Origin: Siphonobacter aquaeclarae
GTDB taxonomy: Bacteria; Bacteroidota; Bacteroidia; Cytophagales; Spirosomataceae
Reading direction: 5' to 3'
Length of the DNA: 64,000 bases
Assembly (NCBI RefSeq): GCF_900103285.1
Contig: NZ_FNGS01000002.1
Span: 350,064 to 414,063 of the forward strand
In this document: positions 45,189 through 53,882 of the stretch, in pieces
Layout: every line of letters starts with the position of its first letter
Position numbering within the stretch: the first letter of the stretch is position 1
Translations under genes and position numbers: made by a program
Notes under the pieces: generated by a model
Told to the model about the DNA's origin: nothing
The model's database searches: none
Seen by the model: the letters and a program-made list of their open reading frames with translations, nothing else

Positions 45189-46379
45189 ATGCAAACGCCA
45201 CACGGTCATCTGACCTATTGCAGCAACATACATCCCGGAGAAAAATGGCATGACCATTTTTCAGCCCTCCGGACGAGCGTTCCCCTGATCCGGCAGCAGC
45301 TTTCGCCCGATGCCCCGTTTGGCCTCGGCGTCCGCATTGCCGGCCTCGCCAGCAAGGACCTTCACCGGGACGGCGGCCTGTCTGCCTTCCGGGACTGGCT
45401 CTCCGAAAACAATACGTACGTCTTTACGCTCAACGGTTTCCCGTACGGAGGTTTCCACAATACGCGCGTCAAACAGGATGTCCATGCGCCGGACTGGATT
45501 CAGCCCGAGCGCCGGGATTATACCATCCGCCTGTTCCGGGTACTTTCGCAATTGCTGCCTGACGGGCTTGACGGCGGGGTTTCCACATCGCCTCTCTCCT
45601 ACCGTCACTGGTGGCAAACCGAAACCAGCCGGAAGGAGGCTGTCGCAGTAGCTACGCACCATATCCTCGAGGTGGTCGTCGAACTGCTCGACATCCGCCG
45701 GAAAACAGGGCAGGTACTTCACCTGGATATTGAACCCGAGCCCGACGGTATCCTCGAAAACTCAATCGAGTTTGTGGACTGGTTCAAAGATGAACTCCTT
45801 TTCCGCGGGGTACCTTACCTGATTCAGAAAAAAGGCTTGTCGGAAACCGAAGCCGAAGAGGCCCTTCGCACGCACGTGCAGGTATGCTACGACGTCTGTC
45901 ACTTTGCGGTGGAATTTGAAGATCCGGACGTGGTACTCGACCGGCTGGAAGCAACAGGTATCGGCGTTGGAAAAATCCAGATCAGCTCTGCGCTGAAGGT
46001 GGATTTCGGGAACGATGTTCCGGAAAAAGTAGAACTGCTGCGACGGTTCGACGAACCGGTATACCTCCACCAGGTAGTCGCCCAGTCGGACGCAACGCAG
46101 CTGAAATTTCCTGACCTCGACGCTGCTCTCTGGAACAGTACTCCTTCCGGCGAATGGCGGATTCACTACCATGTACCGCTTTTCGTGGATCAGTACGGAT
46201 TGCTCAAGTCCACCCGGGATGAAATCGTCCGGGTTCTGAACCGTCAGAAAACACAGCCGTTTACCCGCCACCTCGAAGTCGAAACCTATACCTGGGGCGT
46301 GCTTCCTCCCGAATCTCAATTACCCATCGAAGAGTCCATCGTCCGGGAAATGACCTGGGTGAAAGAGCAATTGCTCTGA
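45189..46379 (+). CDS. eboE: Metabolite traffic protein EboE
   Basis: A 396-residue TIM-barrel protein of the xylose-isomerase-like group. Clear stretches are LTYCSNIHPGEKWHDHF at the N-terminus, FTLNGFPYGGFHNTRVKQ, HLDIEPEPDGILENS and YDVCHFAVEFEDPDVV, which hold likely metal-binding His, Glu and Asp residues. It matches EboE, needed in cyanobacteria for moving a precursor of the sunscreen scytonemin. The exact reaction is unknown. Confidence 0.88.
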   Translation: MQTPHGHLTYCSNIHPGEKWHDHFSALRTSVPLIRQQLSPDAPFGLGVRIAGLASKDLHRDGGLSAFRDWLSENNTYVFTLNGFPYGGFHNTRVKQDVHAPDWIQPERRDYTIRLFRVLSQLLPDGLDGGVSTSPLSYRHWWQTETSRKEAVAVATHHILEVVVELLDIRRKTGQVLHLDIEPEPDGILENSIEFVDWFKDELLFRGVPYLIQKKGLSETEAEEALRTHVQVCYDVCHFAVEFEDPDVVLDRLEATGIGVGKIQISSALKVDFGNDVPEKVELLRRFDEPVYLHQVVAQSDATQLKFPDLDAALWNSTPSGEWRIHYHVPLFVDQYGLLKSTRDEIVRVLNRQKTQPFTRHLEVETYTWGVLPPESQLPIEESIVREMTWVKEQLL

Positions 46380-46397
46380 TCTATTCTCTGTCCGACC

Positions 46398-47771
46398 ATG
46401 CAAAAAACCGTTGTCATCGACGTCGTCGGGTTAAGCCGGAGCGTCATCGGAGCGCATACGCCCTTCCTCAGTAATTACCTTAAGACCAGACACATACAAA
46501 CCATACGACCTGTACTGCCGGCGGTAACTACTACCGCTCAAAGCTGCTATGTAACGGGTAAATGGCCTTCTGAACACGGTATTGTCGGAAACGGCTGGTA
46601 CGACCGGGAAGACGCCGAAATCAAGTTCTGGAAGCAGTCCAACCACCTCGTCAAAGCTCCGAAAATCTGGGAAGAAGCGCGGAAAAAGGATGCTTCTTTT
46701 ACCGTTTCGAAGATGTTCTGGTGGTACAACATGTACTCCTCTGCCGACTACTCCCTGACGCCGCGCCCGCAGTACCATGCCGACGGCGTCAAGGCGCCGG
46801 ACTGCTACAGCTACCCGCCGGAATTGCGGGATCAGCTACAGGAAAAGCTCGGACAGTTTCCGCTGTTTAATTTCTGGGGACCGAATGCCAATATCAAGTC
46901 GACCCAGTGGATCGCCGATGCCTCCCTTGAAGTAGACCGGCTCCATAATCCCACCCTTACGCTGATTTACCTGCCGCATCTGGATTACTGTCTGCAGAAA
47001 TTCGGGCCGGATATTCCCAAAATCAGCAGGGAACTGGGGGAAATAGACGGCGTATTACAGCAACTCATCACGTACTATCAGGCGCAAAATGCTAACATCA
47101 TTCTGTTGTCTGAATACGGGATCAATGCCGTCAGCCGGCCGGTACACCTCAACCGCGTCCTCCGGGAAGCCGGGCTGATTTCGGTCCGTACCGAGCGTTG
47201 GTATGAATTGCTCGACGCCGGTATTTCGGAGGCTTTTGCGTCCGCCGATCACCAGGTAGCTCACGTCTACGTCAAAAACCCGGCCCGCATTCCGGAGGTA
47301 AAGCAACTGCTTGAAAAGGTACCCGGTGTACGCGCGGTACTGGATGAAGCAGGAAAGAAAGAGCATCATATTGACCATGAACGGGCGGGCGACCTCGTCG
47401 TACTCGCCGAAACCGACGCCTGGTTTACCTACTACTATTGGCTGGATGACAAAAAGGCGCCGGATTATGCCCATCTTGTCGACATCCACCGGAAGCCCGG
47501 ATATGATCCTGTCGAGATGTTTATGGATCCGGCGAATCCCTTCATCAAGCTGCGTGCGGGGTACAAACTTGCCCGTAAGCTATTGGGATTCAGGTATCTG
47601 ATGGACGTTATTCCCCTGGACGCCTCCCTTGTCAAAGGTTCCCACGGCGCGCTCGAAGCGCCGGAGGCTTTCCACCCGGTTCTCATAACCGATGAAAAAC
47701 TTTCCGAACAGGCGATAGACGCGCCGGAGGTATATGGGGTGATCTGGAAGAGTTTGTTTGGGAATTCTTAG
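46398..47771 (+). CDS. eboF: Alkaline phosphatase/phosphodiesterase superfamily protein of the ebo cluster
   Basis: A 457-residue protein of the nucleotide pyrophosphatase/type I phosphodiesterase fold. The metal and nucleophile region is VIDVVGLSRSVIGAHTPFL with PAVTTTAQSCYVTG (Thr nucleophile); later ligands are LPHLDYCLQKFGP, SEYGIN and KGSHG. It matches the last ebo gene. No signal peptide is apparent, so it acts in the cytoplasm. A terminator follows. Confidence 0.87.
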   Translation: MQKTVVIDVVGLSRSVIGAHTPFLSNYLKTRHIQTIRPVLPAVTTTAQSCYVTGKWPSEHGIVGNGWYDREDAEIKFWKQSNHLVKAPKIWEEARKKDASFTVSKMFWWYNMYSSADYSLTPRPQYHADGVKAPDCYSYPPELRDQLQEKLGQFPLFNFWGPNANIKSTQWIADASLEVDRLHNPTLTLIYLPHLDYCLQKFGPDIPKISRELGEIDGVLQQLITYYQAQNANIILLSEYGINAVSRPVHLNRVLREAGLISVRTERWYELLDAGISEAFASADHQVAHVYVKNPARIPEVKQLLEKVPGVRAVLDEAGKKEHHIDHERAGDLVVLAETDAWFTYYYWLDDKKAPDYAHLVDIHRKPGYDPVEMFMDPANPFIKLRAGYKLARKLLGFRYLMDVIPLDASLVKGSHGALEAPEAFHPVLITDEKLSEQAIDAPEVYGVIWKSLFGNS

Positions 47772-47811
47772 TTAAGCGCCTGAGGTTAAGCTACTTTCCG
47801 ATCATTTTGAT

Positions 47812-47846
47812 AAAAGCCGTTCTGCTTGCGTGGAACGGCTTTTTTA
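47812..47846 (+). terminator. Terminator of the ebo operon
   Basis: AAAGCCGTTC and GAACGGCTTT close a 10-nt loop and run into a T tract. Confidence 0.9.
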
Positions 47847-47927
47847 CTTTATTCCCTAATTTTAAACCAATTCTTTCCTTCTATTTTCCTATCTTGTTGA
47901 AGAAACTGTCCTCAAATCGATTGATGT

Positions 47928-48329
47928 ATGGCTGAAATCAATGCGTATCTTACTTTCCATGGAAATTGTTTGGAAGCGATGACATTTTACCAGGCGTGCT
48001 TCGGAGGTGAATTCGATTCAATGACGTATGAAAACTCGCCGATGAAGGTTCCGGTAGGCAAAGAATCCAAAATCATGCACTCCCGCCTGCAGAGTGAAGC
48101 CCTGGAACTGATGGCCGCCGACGACCTGACCGCTCCGGCGTCTTCTCCCGGTAATATGGTGTCGCTCAATGTCAACTGCCGGTCAGAAGAAGAAATCAAG
48201 CGCCTCTTCAAAGGCATTTCACAGGGCGGTAAAGTGACCCTGCCTCTTCAGGATACCTTCTGGGGCGCCAAGTTCGGGATGGTCACCGACCGTTTTGGTA
48301 TCAAATGGATGTTCAACTACGGGAAATAA
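47928..48329 (+). CDS. VOC family protein, PhnB/YjdN-like
   Basis: A 133-residue protein of the glyoxalase/bleomycin-resistance fold. The N-terminal INAYLTFHGNCLEAMTFYQA and C-terminal GAKFGMVTDRFGIKWMFNY are typical of the PhnB-like (3-demethylubiquinone methyltransferase-like) branch. Its substrate is not known. It lies between two terminators and so is a single transcription unit. Confidence 0.9.
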   Translation: MAEINAYLTFHGNCLEAMTFYQACFGGEFDSMTYENSPMKVPVGKESKIMHSRLQSEALELMAADDLTAPASSPGNMVSLNVNCRSEEEIKRLFKGISQGGKVTLPLQDTFWGAKFGMVTDRFGIKWMFNYGK

Positions 48330-48350
48330 ACCCTGAACGCATACACGCAG

Positions 48351-48380
48351 GAGCCGGATTTGCATTCGGCTCTTTTTTTT
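48351..48380 (+). terminator. Terminator of the VOC gene
   Basis: GAGCCG and CGGCTC close a 10-nt loop and are followed by eight T. Confidence 0.92.
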
Positions 48381-48414
48381 GCTTTATACCTTAACGCTGT
48401 TCTGCCCCTTCTTA

Positions 48415-48462
48415 TTTTTGAATAAAAAATACATACATTTGATTGTTATTTTTATTCAAAAA
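48415..48462 (+). promoter_or_regulatory. Promoter of the radical SAM gene with flanking inverted repeat
   Basis: A TACATTTG -7 box at 48434-48441 lies between exact 14-nt arms (48415-48428 and 48449-48462) of the form TTTTTGAATAAAAA. The right arm ends 3 bp before the ATG at 48466. The arms are AT-rich, so chance is possible. Confidence 0.55.
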
Positions 48463-48465
48463 GCC

Positions 48466-49512
48466 ATGAACGAATACCGCAAAGGAAGAGGCGCCCAGTT
48501 CAACTCGGACAATCCGTTTCTCAAGCAGCGCTTTGAACCCGAACCCGACGAAACCGAGGAAATCCAGCCGGCTCCGCAGACCCGGTTTTTCACCGAAACA
48601 CCCAAAAAAATCATCAGCAAATTCGACAGCCCCGACCTCGGCATGGGCATGTCCATCAATCCGTACCAGGGCTGTGAACACGGCTGCATTTATTGCTACG
48701 CCCGGAATTCGCACGAGTACTGGGGGTATTCGGCGGGACTGGATTTCGAAACAAAGATCATCGTCAAGCCCAACGCACCGCAGTTGCTGGAAGAACAGTT
48801 TCTGAAGAAGAGCTGGGTTCCCACCGTCATCGAAGTATCCGGAAATACCGACTGCTACCAACCGGCGGAACGAAAATTCGGCATCACCCGAAAACTGCTG
48901 GAGGTATTCCTGAAGTACCGGAATCCGCTCAGCATGATCACGAAAAACGCCCTGATCCTGCGCGATAAGGACTTGCTGTCGGAACTCGCCGCCTTCAACC
49001 TCGTCCACGTCTACATTTCCATCACGAGCCTGAACGAAGACATACGATCAGCCATGGAGCCGCGTACCGTGACGGCCAGGCAGCGCCTCCGGGTCATCGA
49101 ACAACTGACCGCAGCGGGCGTGCCGACCGGCGTCATGACCGCCCCCATCATTCCCGGGCTCAACGACCACGAGATTCCGAAGCTCATCGAATCCGCCGCG
49201 CAGGCGGGAGCGCTCGCGGCGGGGATGACCGTCGTCCGCCTGAACGGCTCCATCGCCGGTATTTTCGAAAACTGGATCCGGAAGGCATTCCCCGACCGGG
49301 CCGACAAGGTACTCAACCAGATCCGCGAGTGCCACGATGGCAAACTCAACGACAGCCGCTGGGGCAAGCGCATCAAAGGCGAAGGCCGGATAGCGGAGCA
49401 CATTCAGCAACTGCACCGCATCTCCCGCCTGCGCTTCCTCAAAGACCGGCAGATGCCCGCTTATGATCTGACACAGTTCAGGAAGGAGGGGATGCAGATG
49501 AGGTTGTTTTGA
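48466..49512 (+). CDS. PA0069 family radical SAM protein
   Basis: A 348-residue iron-sulfur enzyme. The cluster-binding motif is CEHGCIYCYA (CxxxCxxC) at about residue 70, preceded by SPDLGMGMSINPYQG. The N-terminal RKGRGAQFNSDNPF and the later TDCYQPAERKFGITR mark the PA0069-like branch, related to spore photoproduct lyase but of unproven function. The ATG at 48466 follows the promoter box; the longer frame upstream is rejected because it covers the promoter. Confidence 0.9.
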   Translation: MNEYRKGRGAQFNSDNPFLKQRFEPEPDETEEIQPAPQTRFFTETPKKIISKFDSPDLGMGMSINPYQGCEHGCIYCYARNSHEYWGYSAGLDFETKIIVKPNAPQLLEEQFLKKSWVPTVIEVSGNTDCYQPAERKFGITRKLLEVFLKYRNPLSMITKNALILRDKDLLSELAAFNLVHVYISITSLNEDIRSAMEPRTVTARQRLRVIEQLTAAGVPTGVMTAPIIPGLNDHEIPKLIESAAQAGALAAGMTVVRLNGSIAGIFENWIRKAFPDRADKVLNQIRECHDGKLNDSRWGKRIKGEGRIAEHIQQLHRISRLRFLKDRQMPAYDLTQFRKEGMQMRLF

Positions 49513-49516
49513 GGGA

Positions 49517-49673
<157 letters not shown>

Positions 49674-49728
49674 CTCCCGGTACACCTTTTTTACTAATTT
49701 ACCTCCCACCTCACACAGGTATGTATTT

Positions 49729-50751
49729 ATGGCTTCGATCTACACCGAAAAACAGCAGCGTTATTTGCTCATCATGAGCCTGGTGGCTATTGCCGGCTTT
49801 ATTCTCGCCGGGCTGAGGCAGTATACGACGGCGTTTCTGGGAGCGGGAATTCTGTTTGTGATTTTCAGGCCCTGGTTCAAGCACCTCGTACATGAAAAAA
49901 AGTACAACCGGACGTGGGTATCGTCGGGGTTGCTGCTCTTTGCTATCCTCGTGATTATCATTCCGTTTCTGGTGTTGAGTCTGCTGCTGATCGACCGTGT
50001 CCGGTATTACAGCAACAATTACGACGAGATACTCCGGCTGGTCAAACGGATGGAAGACTGGAGCGGGTTTTCCCTCACGCAGGAAGACAACGTCCGTTCG
50101 CTCATTCAGCAGGGGGCATCCTGGGCCAGCCAGCAGTTTCCATCGCTGATATCCGGAGCCGTGGATATTTTCATCATCCTGGGCCTGCTGTTCTTCACGC
50201 TGTACTACATGTTTGCAGAGGAGGAGCGGTTCCTCGCCGGCGTGAAGCGCTACATTCCCTTCGATCCGAAAACCACCACCGAGCTCGGCGAGAGCCTCAA
50301 AAACATGGTAAACGCCAATATTCTCGGCCAGGGGTTGATTTCCCTCGTGCAGGGAGTACTCACCGGGCTGACGCTCTGGATTTTCGGCGTACCCGATTCG
50401 GCTTTCTGGGGAACGGTGGCCTTTTTCATGGGTTTCATTCCGGTACTGGGTACTCCGCTGGTATGGGGACCGGCCGGTCTGATCGTCATTTCCCAGGGAG
50501 ATACCGGTCGCGGAGTAGGTATCCTGCTGGTAGGAGTGATTGTCATTATGAACATTGACAACGTCCTGCGCATCGTGCTGGCCAAGCGTATGGGCGACGT
50601 ACATCCGCTGATTACGCTGGCGGGCGTTGTACTCGGCGTGCCGCTGTTCGGTATTCTCGGCCTCGTCATCGGGCCGCTGCTTATTGCCTATTTCATTGTG
50701 CTGTTCAAGGTATTCGAACGACAAAACAAAGCCCTCCTCAAAAACGAGTAA
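49729..50751 (+). CDS. AI-2E/PerM family transporter
   Basis: A 340-residue inner-membrane protein with about eight helices and a soluble segment between helices 3 and 4. The C-terminal stretch FFMGFIPVLGTPLVWGPAGL and GVVLGVPLFGILGLVIGPLL are typical of the family once named for autoinducer-2 export. Members also act as sodium/proton antiporters, so the substrate is open. First of three genes with spacings of 9 and 3 bp. Confidence 0.9.
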   Translation: MASIYTEKQQRYLLIMSLVAIAGFILAGLRQYTTAFLGAGILFVIFRPWFKHLVHEKKYNRTWVSSGLLLFAILVIIIPFLVLSLLLIDRVRYYSNNYDEILRLVKRMEDWSGFSLTQEDNVRSLIQQGASWASQQFPSLISGAVDIFIILGLLFFTLYYMFAEEERFLAGVKRYIPFDPKTTTELGESLKNMVNANILGQGLISLVQGVLTGLTLWIFGVPDSAFWGTVAFFMGFIPVLGTPLVWGPAGLIVISQGDTGRGVGILLVGVIVIMNIDNVLRIVLAKRMGDVHPLITLAGVVLGVPLFGILGLVIGPLLIAYFIVLFKVFERQNKALLKNE

Positions 50752-50760
50752 GATTGCCCT

Positions 50761-51540
50761 ATGCGCTACCTCCTCCTCTCTGCCTGTTTGCTGTTTGCGT
50801 TGACAATCAGCGCACAACAAAATGATTTCCAGAAAAAAGAGTACATTCACTCCGATGGAAAAAAGCTTCCCTACCGCATTCTTTTCCCGGAAAACTATGA
50901 TCCGCACCGCAAGTACCCGCTGGTATTGTTTCTGCATGGCGCCGGCGAGCGGGGTACCGACAACGAAAAGCAACTGACGCACGGCAGCTCCCTGTTCCTG
51001 AAAAACCGGTCGGCCTTTCCAGCTATTGTGGTCTTTCCGCAGTGCCCGCCGGAAAGCTACTGGGCTTCGGTGAAGATTGACCGGAGCACGTCGCCGATCA
51101 GGCTCGATTTCGACTACTCGCGGGAACCGAATTGGCCGCTGGTATCCGCGATGGAGGTTGTCAGATCCCTGATGAAGGACGAAGGTGTCGACAAAAAACG
51201 CATCTACATTGTCGGACTTTCGATGGGCGGTATGGGTACGTTCGAAGCCGTATACCGGCATCCGAAACTATTTGCCGCAGCGGTGCCGATCTGCGGCGGC
51301 GGGGATACGCAACGGTATGAAAAGGTCAAAACGTCGTTCCGCGTCTTTCATGGAGATGCCGATCAGGTAGTTGGCGTGGACCAGTCCCGGAAGATGGTCG
51401 ACGCGCTCCAAAAGCTTGGCAATGACGTCACATACAAAGAATACCCCGGTGTCAACCACAATAGCTGGGACAATGCCTTTGCCGAGCCGGATTTCCTTTC
51501 CTGGCTCTTTTCACACGCACGCCGGAAGGCCCGCTGGTAA
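50761..51540 (+). CDS. Secreted prolyl-oligopeptidase-like esterase
   Basis: A 259-residue exported alpha/beta-hydrolase. The signal peptide ends near ISAQQ. The oxyanion stretch is PLVLFLHGAGERGTDN, the nucleophile elbow VGLSMGGMGTFEA, then HGDADQVV with the acid, and GVNHNSWDNAF with the His. It resembles the peptidase/phospholipase-carboxylesterase proteins often found with plant-wall enzymes. The substrate is unknown. It starts 9 bp after the transporter gene. Confidence 0.87.
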   Translation: MRYLLLSACLLFALTISAQQNDFQKKEYIHSDGKKLPYRILFPENYDPHRKYPLVLFLHGAGERGTDNEKQLTHGSSLFLKNRSAFPAIVVFPQCPPESYWASVKIDRSTSPIRLDFDYSREPNWPLVSAMEVVRSLMKDEGVDKKRIYIVGLSMGGMGTFEAVYRHPKLFAAAVPICGGGDTQRYEKVKTSFRVFHGDADQVVGVDQSRKMVDALQKLGNDVTYKEYPGVNHNSWDNAFAEPDFLSWLFSHARRKARW

Positions 51541-51543
51541 CCG

Positions 51544-51990
51544 ATGAAACCGCTCTACGTTCTCACTTTTACCTTTATTCTGGCGATTGCCGGGCTATGG
51601 CTCTGGAGCCAGGAATGGCGGCTTGTCCTGGCCGGGAACATCGCCATGGCAGCGATGCTGCTTTTTACGGCCATGGGGCATTTCATGTTCACCCCGGGAA
51701 TGGTGCGTATGATGCCACCCGTTATTCCCTTTCGCCGGGAACTGGTGTGGCTGACAGGCCTGGCGGAAATCGCCGGTGCGGTCGGCCTGCTCCTCCCGCA
51801 ATACCGGCACCTGGCGGCAGGCTGGCTAATCGTTTTCCTGCTGCTCGTGCTGCCGGTCAACATCTATGCAGCATTGCATCGGGTTGATTACCAGAAAGGT
51901 ACGAGCGATGGAGCAGGCCCCGAATACCTCTGGATCCGGATTCCGCTACAGGTATTTTTTATCGGGTGGATCTGGTTTTTCAGCTGGTAG
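51544..51990 (+). CDS. DoxX-like small membrane protein
   Basis: A 148-residue protein with four predicted helices (about 3-20, 27-50, 68-88, 92-110, with a last one near the end). The pattern AMGHFMFTPGMVRMMPPVIP and LVWLTGLAEIAGAVGLLLPQ is that of the DoxX-like family. The function is unknown. It starts 3 bp after the esterase gene, and ends directly against the stop of the convergent AraC-type gene. Confidence 0.82.
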   Translation: MKPLYVLTFTFILAIAGLWLWSQEWRLVLAGNIAMAAMLLFTAMGHFMFTPGMVRMMPPVIPFRRELVWLTGLAEIAGAVGLLLPQYRHLAAGWLIVFLLLVLPVNIYAALHRVDYQKGTSDGAGPEYLWIRIPLQVFFIGWIWFFSW

Positions 51991-52830
51991 TCAGGCCCGT
52001 TTTTTCCGGAATTCCGTCGGGCTCATCCCGCGGTACTTCCGGAAAAGGCGGTTGAGGTGACTTTCATCCGTAAACTGAAGTTCATCCGCTATTTCATTGA
52101 TACGCAGATCACTATGCAGCAGCCGGGCTTCCACCAGCTTCATTTTATAGCCGATGATATACTGTTGAAGCGTTTCTCCGGTATGCTTTTTGAAATACTC
52201 ACTGAGGTAATTGACGGACAACCCGAAACGCGAGGCAATCTGCTCCGCCCGCAGGGATTCGGGCTGGTAGATGCCGGATTGAATATGCCGGATGATCTGC
52301 AGGATGGTCGTTTCTGCGGACTGCTTCTGTATTTTTTCGGGTAGTTTGAGTGCGAGGTTGCGGGCAACGATCATCAGCACGGTATGGATAATCTGCGTAA
52401 TGACCTCCCGGTGATAGAGCTCCTGGTTGACATATTCTTTCATCAGCCCGTCCATCAGCGCCCGCATCAGGGCTTTGTCGCTCTGGTTGTGCAGGATACA
52501 GCCGGGCGTATGCGTAGCATTGAGAAAGATAAACTCTATTCGGCGAACCCAATCGTCGGATTTATAGCCGTCAGACAGGTATACTTCCTGAAAACGAACA
52601 AAAAAGAAGCGGGTAGTACTGCTGACCTGAAACGAATGGCAGTCTTCCGGCGTGAGCAGAAACAGATGCCCGCCGCGGTAATCGAAGGTATTCTGGTTGA
52701 TACACTGGCGCCCTGTCCCGTCCAGGATATACACCAGTTCGAAGAAGGTATGCTTGTGAGCGGAAACCGGAGATTCGGTCAGTTCCTGGTAACTCACTTC
52801 AAAAGGCTGGTACAGGTTTTCCGTCAACAT
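51991..52830 (-). CDS. AraC family transcriptional regulator
   Basis: A 279-residue DNA-binding protein. The N-terminal cupin-like ligand domain (about 10-130, with KHTFFELVYILDGTGRQCIN) precedes two helix-turn-helix motifs in the last 100 residues (LRAEQIASRFGLSVNYLSEY and INEIADELQFTDESHLNRLF, ending YRGMSPTEFRKKRA). It is divergent from the quinone-oxidoreductase-like gene, which it may control. The ligand is unknown. Confidence 0.93.
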   Translation of the reverse strand: MLTENLYQPFEVSYQELTESPVSAHKHTFFELVYILDGTGRQCINQNTFDYRGGHLFLLTPEDCHSFQVSSTTRFFFVRFQEVYLSDGYKSDDWVRRIEFIFLNATHTPGCILHNQSDKALMRALMDGLMKEYVNQELYHREVITQIIHTVLMIVARNLALKLPEKIQKQSAETTILQIIRHIQSGIYQPESLRAEQIASRFGLSVNYLSEYFKKHTGETLQQYIIGYKMKLVEARLLHSDLRINEIADELQFTDESHLNRLFRKYRGMSPTEFRKKRA

Positions 52831-52921
52831 ACCTGCAATTTTACAGAAAGTCCCGAAAAGGATACCGGAATAATGATCGTTTCCTCACGGAAATTTGCCT
52901 CCGGAAACCAACAGCAAATCC

Positions 52922-53845
52922 ATGAAGACCCTGGTATTACCCCATCCGGAAAGTGCCTTCCAACTCACAGACCTTCCGGTTCCGGAGCTGGCCGAAGGCG
53001 AAGTACTCATTCAAACCAAAGCCATCAGTATCAATCCCGTAGATGTCAAGACCCGGGCCGGCAAGGGTATGTACGGCCGGCTCAGCACCGAAAATCCGCT
53101 GATCCTCGGCTGGGATGTTTCGGGGACGGTTGTTCGCTCCAATAGTCCGGAATTTGCCGTTGGAGACGAAGTCTTCGGTATGGTCCGCTTTCCCGGACAC
53201 GGCAAAGCATATGCCGAATACGTTGCCGCGCCGGCTGCACACCTGGCCCGGAAACCTGCCACGGTCACACACGAAGAAGCCGCCGCCGCAACACTCGCCG
53301 CGCTGACGGCCTGGCAGGCGCTGGTCACTCACGCCGGAGTTCAGCGCGGTCAGGAAGTACTCGTTCATGCCGCAGCGGGAGGTGTCGGGCACTATGCGGT
53401 ACAGCTGGCGCGTCACCTCGGCGCTGTTGTTACCGGAACTTCCTCGGCAGTCAACCGGGATTTCGTGCTTTCACTCGGAGCTGAACGGCATATCGACTAT
53501 CACCGCGAAGCTTTCGACGACCGGGAGTATGATTTTATTCTGGATACCCTCGGGGGAGATAACGCCCTGCGGTCCATCCGCGCCACCCGGCCCGGCGGAA
53601 CGGTCATCACCATTCCGAGCAATGCGGTAGCAGACACCGAAACCCTCGCCCGTGAGCGGGGCGTTAATGCCTATTTCTTTCTGGTTTCCTCGAATGGAGA
53701 AGATATGAAAGCCATTGCGTCGCTTCTCGCTTCCGGGGCTCTCCGGTCCCATGTTTCAGCGGTGTTTCCGTTTGATGAGATGGAAGCAGCCCATGCGCAG
53801 GTAGCCTCCGGCCGGACAAGGGGAAAAGTAGTAGTGGCGGTATAA
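52922..53845 (+). CDS. NADP-dependent quinone-oxidoreductase-like MDR protein
   Basis: A 307-residue medium-chain dehydrogenase/reductase without the catalytic zinc cysteines. The nucleotide-binding stretch is VLVHAAAGGVGHYAVQLAR, and ILGWDVSGTVVRSNSPEFAVGD is usual. It probably reduces quinones or enones with NADPH. The ATG at 52922 fits the family N-terminus (KTLVLPHPESAFQLTDLPV). It is divergent from the AraC regulator, 91 bp between starts, and ends at a two-way terminator. Confidence 0.9.
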   Translation: MKTLVLPHPESAFQLTDLPVPELAEGEVLIQTKAISINPVDVKTRAGKGMYGRLSTENPLILGWDVSGTVVRSNSPEFAVGDEVFGMVRFPGHGKAYAEYVAAPAAHLARKPATVTHEEAAAATLAALTAWQALVTHAGVQRGQEVLVHAAAGGVGHYAVQLARHLGAVVTGTSSAVNRDFVLSLGAERHIDYHREAFDDREYDFILDTLGGDNALRSIRATRPGGTVITIPSNAVADTETLARERGVNAYFFLVSSNGEDMKAIASLLASGALRSHVSAVFPFDEMEAAHAQVASGRTRGKVVVAV

Positions 53846-53882
53846 GCAAAAAGCCCGGTCTCCGTGGATCGGGCTTTTTGCT
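53845..53882. terminator. Bidirectional terminator
   Basis: AGCAAAAAGCCCG and CGGGCTTTTTGCT pair exactly, with A and T runs in the stem on both sides. It separates two convergent genes whose ends it overlaps. Confidence 0.93.

Noticed and set aside
49711-51261. 516-residue open frame on the minus strand
   Set aside because: Antisense to the AI-2E transporter and esterase genes; rich in Gln, His and Arg without motifs.
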